From NCBI RefSeq assembly GCF_024323335.1, contig NC_066581.1, positions 300,763,536 to 300,827,535 of the forward strand: a stretch of 64,000 bases of DNA. The letters are read 5' to 3'. Below are positions 58,301 through 64,000 of the stretch, one piece after another. The translations under genes and the position numbers were made by a program. The notes under the pieces were generated by a model, which was not told the DNA's origin, searched no databases, and was given only the letters and a program-made list of their open reading frames with translations. The DNA is from Lathyrus oleraceus. Lineage: Eukaryota > Streptophyta > Magnoliopsida > Fabales > Fabaceae. Within the stretch, counting starts at the first letter, position 1; each line of letters starts with the position of its first letter.

Positions 58301-60552
58301 CAAAATGAACAACATTTCCAAAGCTATCTTATTCATATTTTCACCAATTTTTGCTTCTCTTCAAGCTAAAGAGCTTCATGACGCAGCCAAGTGAATAGAG
58401 GTTGCGTCATGTTATAGCACCACCATTATCGAAGTTGTTATTCTCACCATTACTAGAATCGATACTACTTCTTCAATATATTATATTCCGGTGGTGAAAG
58501 GAGTAGTTGCTATTCCGATAATGGTGAAACTAAAACATGATGGGTGAGAGCAACCACAATTCCTACGCCAACCTTTGTTAGTTGCATCATGAGGCTTCTC
58601 AGCTTGAAGGAAGCAAAGATCACTGAATATATGAATACAACAAACACAACTTTGAAAATGTTGTTTATTTTTTTTATATTTAACTAGCGTCCAAACAGGC
58701 ACGCGTTTGTCCGTTTTTTTTAATATTCACACGTGTCAAAATATAAAAGGATATTTTTTATTTTTTATTTTAATATAAATGGTTTTTGTAAAAAACTTTG
58801 TGATATGGTCTCTCTCTCGCACGCACGCATGCACGCATTCTACTAATGCAATGATTCTTAAAAAAAAACTGCAACATGCTTAAAATAAAATTGCAAATCA
58901 GATTTCAGGATTTCAAGCAACCACTTCTTACTTTTGATTAAAAACTATGGTGAGAGGTTATTAAAGTAAACTATATTGAACGTAAAAAAACTGCATATTA
59001 GAAAATTATAATAGAAAATCAAAAGCAAAATTAAAATTTAAAATTTAAAAAGAAAAAGCAAACACCATTAAAAACCACACCATTTCAAAAAATAATAGTG
59101 AGAACTGGGGGTAGGCGTGGTCTTGACTTGAAAGAAGCTTAATCTCTTCTTTAAGAATTAAAAGATCATTGATCAGAATTGAATAAATAAAAATATTATA
59201 GAATTAAAAAAATTCAAAAAAAAAAGTATGTTGATTGAGAAAGAGATGGAATTTTTAAAAAATAGAAGAAGATTTTTAACTTGTGTCATCATTGAATAAT
59301 TAATGGAAGTTATAGATATTATATTTTTTTGTGAAAGATGAAAGTTAGTTTATCAATTGGTGACGAACAAAAGATACCAATAACTCAAGTTATTTATAAA
59401 AAGATAAGGGATAATTTTGAAGAAAAAAAATAGGTCATTCCAAAAACATATATCCCCTTTATATATAGTTATAGATATAAAAACTAAAAATTAAAAAAAT
59501 TAAATAGAAAGAGAAAAAAATAGTAAAATAATATTAAGAAAAACTAAATATTATATTAAAATCGTAAAACTACTTATAAACGGAGGAAGTATATATTTTT
59601 TTTCGCTCATCACATCGTTTAAAATATTTGCATATAATTTTAAAAAATATAATAATATTGTTATTAGATATTACATATTTTTATTAAGTTAATATTATTA
59701 ATTAGTTGGAAGTAATGTACATAATAATAATTAAAAAATATAATAATAATAATTTTAAATAAATTTTATATGTTAAAATGATATTATTTTATTTTAAATA
59801 TGATGGAGTAATATTTCATATGCTCTTAACATAACTAATATTTAATAATTTTTACCATATTATATATTTTTGCTTTTTTTTAACTAAGAATTCATTTTAA
59901 TTTTTCACCACAAATTTTATATAGTGGCTTGGAATCAGAACAAGTTTGTCTTTGCCATCAAGGTGGGAGTTATTTTGGCAATTATTAGTTTATTTTCTTA
60001 TAGAAGATTATGCAAGCTACTGGATTCATAGGATGCTACATTGTAAATGGGGTTATGAAAACATCCATAAAGTTCATCATGAATACAAAACACCTATTGG
60101 ATTTGCAGGACCATATGTTCATTTGTTTGAGTTATGGAGTTTTGGTATCCCTGCATTACTTGGTCCAATATTGGTTCCAGGACACATTGTAACCTTCTGG
60201 TTATGGTTCATTTTACGACAGTTAGAAGCCATTGAGACACATAGTGGTTATGAATTTCCTTGGAGTTTCACAAAATATATACCATTTTATGGAGGTCCTA
60301 CATATCATGATTATCATCATTCTGTTGGTGGAACAAGTCAAGGAAACTTTGCGTCTGTATTTACCTACTGTGATTATATTTATGGAACACAAAAGGTAAC
60401 CTTCATTTTTTTAATTATATTTAATGTTATGTTATCTATTTTTATTGAACACTAACTAATACAATTTACTTATGTATTTGAAGGGGTACCAATATAAAAA
60501 GAGGATATACGAGAATATGTCTCCTAGTAACACTTTCAACAAGGTGGAGTAG
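52353..60552 (+). CDS. SMO1: Sterol 4-alpha-methyl oxidase 1-like, copy 2 (three exons, open)
   Basis: Exons 52353-52682, 59925-60395 and 60484-60552 join with GT-AG borders into 870 bp, 289 residues. The enzyme family is an ER-membrane, non-haem di-iron oxidase that, with a C-4 decarboxylase and a reductase, removes C-4 methyl groups in phytosterol synthesis. The N-terminus 'MIPYHTLEESKDALGRNLTF' is typical of SMO1. Hydrophobic segments lie at about 39-57, 88-106, 126-138 and 181-207. Histidine boxes are HRMLH (145-149), HKVHH (158-162) and HDYHH (238-242). Intron 1 is 7242 bp and full of transposon pieces; intron 2 is 88 bp. A usually conserved stretch (APYAHWAE in copy 1 and in plants generally) is GPYVHLFE here (residues 172-179), and the residue after HDYHH is S, where F or Y is usual. 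Length and frame suggest a functional gene, but the changes raise the possibility of altered activity, and splicing of the long intron is unproven. Confidence 0.85.
52683..54480. other. SMO1 copy 2 intron 1, first part, AT-rich
   Basis: 'attattaaccttttatttt' with 'gggtttaattat' is repeated three times in 52690-52915. Otherwise there are only A/T-rich runs and no coding content. It has no clear similarity to intron 1 of copy 1 beyond the first bases. Confidence 0.5.
54481..55220 (-). mobile_element. Helitron-like element, copy A
   Basis: Read on the minus strand it starts TCTACGTGAAGGGGAT and ends CTAG, preceded by a hairpin (AAACGGG...CCCGTTT) five bases before the end. It sits between a host A and T, as expected for Helitrons. 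A related copy with the same end types lies at 58684-59475. It is non-coding and 740 bp long. The Helitron class is inferred from ends and insertion site only. Confidence 0.5.
55340..55660. repeat. About 112-bp imperfect tandem repeat
   Basis: Three units show 'agcaaaaccaaagtaatgtg', 'agtaaaactgaggtaatatc' and 'agctcaaccaatggaatat' at the same place, joined by 'ttaaaaagtgataaaat' or 'ttaaaaggtgttaaaat' and 'gggattcgaag'/'gagattcgaag'. It lies in intron 1 of SMO1 copy 2. Confidence 0.7.
55760..56220 (+). pseudogene. LINE-type ORF1 fragment with RRM domain
   Basis: The preceding stops-containing frame gives 'SFFFTSFLEVYGACVMYEAL', continuing in 55963-56211 with 'SYGEICEVVIPSKRDIKGMR', 'YGFVIFF' and 'RKLYVNIPRFQRR'. 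This is an RRM of the kind at the N-terminus of ORF1 in plant L1-like elements. The reading ends at a stop at 56209-56211 and passes into copia sequence. Only the 5' part of the element remains. Confidence 0.65.
56400..57430 (+). pseudogene. Ty1/copia (SIRE-type) gag-protease-GAG_pre-integrase fragment
   Basis: In order: a coiled-coil piece ('ALLLEKDKLGSAIASLEKEV'), a CCHC zinc knuckle (CHHCGRYGHIRSFC, 56735-56780), a protease motif 'SSGCSRHMTGEKSL' (56940-56985; the usual WxxDSGxSxHM is damaged), and a GAG_pre-integrase part ('DVLLVEGLTTNLFNISQLCD', 'VLMKGSRSKYNCYMW', 57090-57255). Stops at 56547 and 56800-56930 and the absence of integrase and RT show a truncated copy. SIRE/Maximus affiliation is from the motif style. 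Confidence 0.8.
57430..58304. other. AT-rich intron DNA, nothing recognised
   Basis: The stretch contains poly-A/T-rich sequence and no ORF or transposon motif. Confidence 0.5.
58305..58394 (+). pseudogene. Short signal-peptide-like ORF in an inverted repeat
   Basis: A 29-codon frame reads MNNISKAILFIFSPIFASL then QAKELHDAAK and a stop; it resembles a secretory signal peptide. The last 43 bp (58350-58392) recur inverted at 58575-58617, where the minus strand reads 'LQAEKPHDATNKGW' and continues with Cys residues ('CGCSHPSC'). I cannot name the peptide family. It may be a captured fragment of a small secreted-peptide gene, rearranged as a hairpin. Confidence 0.3.
58684..59475 (-). mobile_element. 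Helitron-like element, copy B
   Basis: On the minus strand it starts TCTATAACTATATATAAAGG and ends CTAG, with a hairpin-like CAAACGCG...CGTGCC...TTTGG just upstream of the end, inserted between A and T. Large parts match copy A ('gcaaatcagatttcaggatt', 'ggtaggcgtggtcttgactt', 'taggtcattccaaaaac') in the same orientation, 4.2 kb away. It is 792 bp long; about 50 bp near 59255-59390 are extra relative to copy A. Confidence 0.5.
59476..59924. other. End of SMO1 copy 2 intron 1
   Basis: The last about 100 bp ('ccatattatatatttttgct' to the acceptor ATAG) matches the end of intron 1 in copy 1, so it is original intron. The rest is AT-rich. Confidence 0.6.
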
Positions 60553-61640
60553 TTGTTTAATCCTATTAAAGGATATCTTATATAATTGAGGCATTTTGTT
60601 TGCTCTATATCATAACAATGGTTGGTTACTTAGTTGAATAATTTAGTTAGTTTACTAATAATTGGCACTTTAACTTATGCCAAAATATGTTATTTCAATA
60701 ATATTACTTCTTTTAATATGGGAAGCTTAACCTGACATTTTTTTTTATTATCAGTTTTGTGTCACTCAAATTTCTTTCGTTGATTTTAAGCCTTCACATT
60801 TTTATTTATTTTCTCTAGTTTCATGAGCATTTTAAGGTTGTCGGTCTTTTAACAAAAAAAGTTTAATGTTTGTCGAAATAATAAGCTAGAAACCATGATT
60901 GATTGGAGTTTAAATCTTTTGATGAAGGGTTGTTGTCTTCTATATTTGAATTTGTATCGATATGTTGATAATGGCTTAAACCCGTATGGAATGAACAGGA
61001 TCCGACTCATTCTCTCTAGAGCACGCTAAACTCTTGAAGAGTACTTAGGCTTACATAAGCGAGGTGAGTCCGACCTCGAGTCCTTGACTTGTTCGCCACC
61101 CAACTAAGAATTCAATTCAACTTTGGGTATAAATAGTTAACTCAACCACAATCACATGATGATTTATTGATATTATGTGAATGAGTCCCAGAAAAAAGAA
61201 GATGACAATGACAACCATGAAAGTGCAATGTTCGTAACGGATGTAAATGATTATTATAGTAAAGGCCGAGGGAGAAGCATGACATTAATGAGCAGTAACC
61301 TAGTAACGAAAGCTTGATGGCCAAAGTAAACTAGACTGATAGTGAACTTGGAAGTAAGTGGTCATATCAATCCATCACTTATTTAGATATCAAACAAATT
61401 GAGGTTTTGTTTGCACAACACATGAATGGTATCAAACATTGTACTTTTACAAATACAGTATGGGCCCACCGCAGGGTTGGTAAAACTAACCGAGGTTGGA
61501 CCTATTTCTTCAAAGAGTATTTATGTATCTCAACCATTATTTCATAATGGTGAGCACAAGACACATATACATCTCTAGCGCATATTACATCCTAGAAAGG
61601 ATGCAAGTAGTCATGGATAAGTTTTTTTGTCATAACGATA
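60553..61640. other. 3' flank of SMO1 copy 2, shared with copy 1
   Basis: It is collinear with 12051-13215 and contains no ORF of its own. It ends where gypsy gag-like sequence begins. Confidence 0.7.
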
Positions 61641-61659
61641 TCCTTCAAACTGACATCCT

Positions 61660-62110
61660 AAACATCCAGCAATAATAATAGGAGGGGAATGCACAAGAGG
61701 GCGCAAAGGAGTTGGATCCCCAACCTCTATTTGCAAAATGACTTCAAGCTGCCTTCCTCGGTAACATTTGATGGAAAGAGCGATCTGTTAGAACATGTCA
61801 TTGCCATCAATACGCAAATGAAGGCAAATGAAGATAATTTGTGTGGCGGATTCCTTCAAATGTAAGCTTATGGAAAGAACGAAATTGCGCTCATACATGA
61901 ACCTTCCTAGGTTCTCCGTGGCCAATTATTAAGATCTCTTTATAAAATCAATACACCAATTTCAACGAGCGTGCATTGAAAAGTATCTTCCATCATTTTT
62001 TTAATATGTATGAGGGACACCCAAAATCATTATAAGAATTCCCGGTGAGGTCCAATGAGGCCACCAACAAAGTAGTCAACCCCAATCATGCTAATAATGT
62101 GAATTGGGGT
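61660..62110 (+). pseudogene. Ty3/gypsy gag fragment
   Basis: A broken + frame reads 'FDGKSDLLEHVIAINTQMKA', then 'CGGFLQM', 'EIALIHEPS', 'INTPISTSVH' and 'KVSSIIF', matching the retrotransposon gag domain (PF03732 type) of gypsy elements. Stops and small deletions occur every 20-40 codons. It ends where LINE sequence starts. Confidence 0.7.
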
Positions 62111-63480
62111 CTGAAACTGCTTGGTGCGAGCATCCAGAGTTCCTTCCTTTCATCAAAGGAGTTTGGAATTCGACTAATATTTGGGGTAAGAGTAAATTTG
62201 TGATGAAAGAGAAGCTTAAACTCTTTAAGGATAATCTAAAGAGATGGAATGTGGAGGTTTTTAGAAAAGTGGATTTTGAGGTTAAAAATACAATTAAAAA
62301 GACGCACATATTGGATTTGGAAGTTGTAGATCTTCTTAATCAATATGGAGGTGATTTTATAGCTTGTAAAAGATTTCAAGCATCCAAGAATGTGTGGTTG
62401 AATTTAGAACGTAAAGATAGTATGGTGATACAAAAATCTAAGTTTATGTGGTTTTTAGAGGGAGACACCAATTCGTGGTTCTTTCATTCTTTTATGAGGC
62501 ACGGGTTTTGTAAAGATAATATTATTTTTTTCAACTCAACAAGAGGTAGGCTTACGCAAGTTGACAAAGTCAAGGTGGAAATCAACGATCATTTTGTGCT
62601 TATCTTTAAAGAACCTTGAGGGCATACACCAAAGTTAGTAGGAATGAATTTTAACATGTTAAGCAACTTAGATTGTACTTGGTTAGAAGAACTGTTTTGT
62701 GTGTATGAGATTAAAGAAGCGGGTTGGCCTGGTGAGGGTGATAAAAGTCCGAGTTCAGATGGTTTCAACTTGGTTTTTTTCAAAACTTGTTGGAACATTA
62801 TTAAAGGTGATTTGGTAGCTTTCATAAAAGAATACCATTCCAATGCCATTCTCCCCAAAGCTATCACAATGAGCTTTCTTACTTTAATTCCAAAGGTTGA
62901 AGGTCTTATCGAGGTGAGTTACTTAGACCAATTTGTTTGGTTTCTAGATTATACAAGATTGTGGCCGAAATTCTTGCTTCTAAATTGAAGAGAGGTATCC
63001 CTTCTTTGATCTCTAGGAATCAATTTGCTTTTGTCCAAGAAAGATAAATGGTAGAAAGAGTTATAGTAATCAATGAAATTATGGATTATGCTAAGAGGTT
63101 CAAGAAGGAGAGCTTAATTTTAAAAATAGACTTTGAAAATACTTATGATAGTGAGTCTAGGAGTTATCTCATTAGTGTCATAAAGTTGACGTGGTTTGGA
63201 GATAGGTGGAGGAAGTGGATGGGAGGGTGTGATTTTTCTAGTAGCTTCTCCGTTTTTGTTAACGGAAGTACATATTAGGATTTTGAGGTGATTAGGGTCC
63301 TAAATCAAAGGGACCATTTGTCCCCTCTCCTTTTTTTGTTTGTGATGGAAGTTCTATCAGGGTTGATGAATAATGTTGTCTCCATGGGGTAGTTTCGTCC
63401 TTTTTGCTCCAATTAGGAGATTCACTTTAAAATGTTGCAATTTTTAGACGATACCATGATTACTAGAGAATGCTCGTGGG
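62110..63480 (+). pseudogene. LINE (L1-type) ORF2, linker and reverse transcriptase fragment
   Basis: The frame begins with 'FIKGVWNSTNIWGKSKFVMK' and 'KFMWFLEGDTNSWFFHSFMR' (EN-RT linker), followed after a stop by the RT fingers 'SPSSDGFNLVFFKTCWNIIK', 'ILPKAITMSFLTLIPKVEG', 'SLISRNQFAFVQER', 'SLILKIDFENTYDS' (motif A, D kept), 'RDHLSPLLFLFVMEVLSGLM' and 'LQFLDDTMI' (motif C, FLDD in place of FADD). Stops at 62619, 63046 and 63277 and a frame shift near 62915 kill it. It is cut at about 63480. Confidence 0.85.
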
Positions 63481-63484
63481 ATAA

Positions 63485-64000
63485 TGATGCAAGCCACAAA
63501 TGCACAGAAATGTGAAGTAGTAAAATATATCGAATCACAAGGAGATATGTTTAATTACAGATTTTTACTCTAGCGATGTATATCTAAAGTGATCAAAATA
63601 TTTGGGATTCATTGCAAATGAATAAAATTAGATGAATAAAAAAACTACATGAGGTATATGATTATTTGTCTCGAAGTACCCAATTGACTCTCCTAATCGA
63701 ATACGAGAAAAACATATTAAGTTATAGAAAATTGACAAAAAATTGTACAACACCTACTTTCATAGTGTGTGTACTATCTCAAATGAATAATTCATCTTCT
63801 TTCACTAGCCCATAATATTAATCTGAGAACTCCTATTTTAGCACAGTTATGCGGATTTCTTAACCAAGAGCTAGACACCTTACCAGTCGCACCACAACTT
63901 GGTTATTTAGCATTCCACTCTTGAATACTGAATCATTACAATTCAATACATAATTGGTATCTGAGTTGCCTTTGCTTCCGCTACTGACACAAATATGTTT
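63485..64000. other. Unassigned DNA at the right edge, with a possible tRNA-like SINE head
   Basis: On the minus strand 'tggtgcgactgg' (63894-63883) fits a polymerase III A box and 'ggttaagaaatcc' (63865-63853) a weak B box about 18 bp downstream, inside a tRNA-like stretch ('ctagctcttggtt'). It may be a decayed tRNA-derived SINE. The remainder shows no coding sequence. Confidence 0.25.

Noticed and set aside
59946..60455. Stand-alone hydroxylase ORF
   Set aside because: It is exon 2 of SMO1 copy 2 with intron read-through at its 3' end; the exon is 59925-60395.

Overview
The window is nuclear DNA of a flowering plant, most likely a large-genome legume of the pea/vetch group. This rests on the very AT-rich intergenic DNA, intron-containing plant genes, Ogre/Tat-type LTR ends (a 'T/GGTGGTGACTCT'-like end preceded by a 'GGGTGCTAACACC'-like block), Tekay and SIRE retroelement remnants, L1-type LINEs and CACTA transposons. 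The genus is inference. No bacterial-style operons, CRISPR arrays or rRNA genes are seen.

The host backbone is a pair of directly repeated sterol 4-alpha-methyl oxidase (SMO1-type) genes, both on the + strand with the same three-exon structure. Copy 1 (8612-12050) has a nonsense codon at codon 22. Copy 2 (52353-60552) is open across all exons and encodes 289 residues, but its first intron has grown to 7.2 kb with two Helitron-like copies, a LINE ORF1 fragment and a SIRE/copia fragment. About 1.1 kb of 3' flank (12051-13215 and 60553-61640) and about 80 bp of 5' leader are also shared, so this is a segmental duplication whose copies are now about 40 kb apart.

That 40 kb is nested transposons. 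Three CACTA elements have diagnostic ends and perfect 3-bp target duplications: element 1 (22983-28264, TSD GTT), element 3 (35860-40746, TSD AAG) and element 2 (45704-51840, TSD ACA). Elements 1 and 2 belong to one family and are complementary. Element 1 lacks the TNP2 transposase but carries a 13-exon gene that I could join into a 722-residue frame (TNPA/transposase_24-like region plus a C-terminal Ulp1/C48 protease). Element 2 carries an uninterrupted 1074-residue TNP2 transposase but only scraps of the second gene. In their place it holds an Argonaute PIWI-domain fragment with intron borders. Element 3, of another family, carries the 3' exons of a TNPA-like gene and a cysteine synthase (OAS-TL-like) gene fragment with intact splice borders but no central exons.

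Other content, left to right: an Ogre-like 3' region with a minisatellite and LTR (1-5995) running into a decayed MULE transposase (6000-7200); an LTR end (13216) beside the SMO 3' flank; a LINE (14640-16431) cut by a minus-strand Ogre-like LTR (16432 on); a decayed Tekay/Del-type gypsy RH-INT-chromodomain (31803-33660); a plant-mobile-domain fragment (42109-43070); a solo LTR with TSD GTTTC and six GTTAACCGGTTAAC palindromes (43381-45309); and, at the right edge, gypsy gag and LINE reverse transcriptase fragments (61660-63480). The genes most likely to encode working proteins are SMO1 copy 2, the TNP2 gene of element 2 and the TNPA/Ulp1 gene of element 1. Everything else coding is broken.
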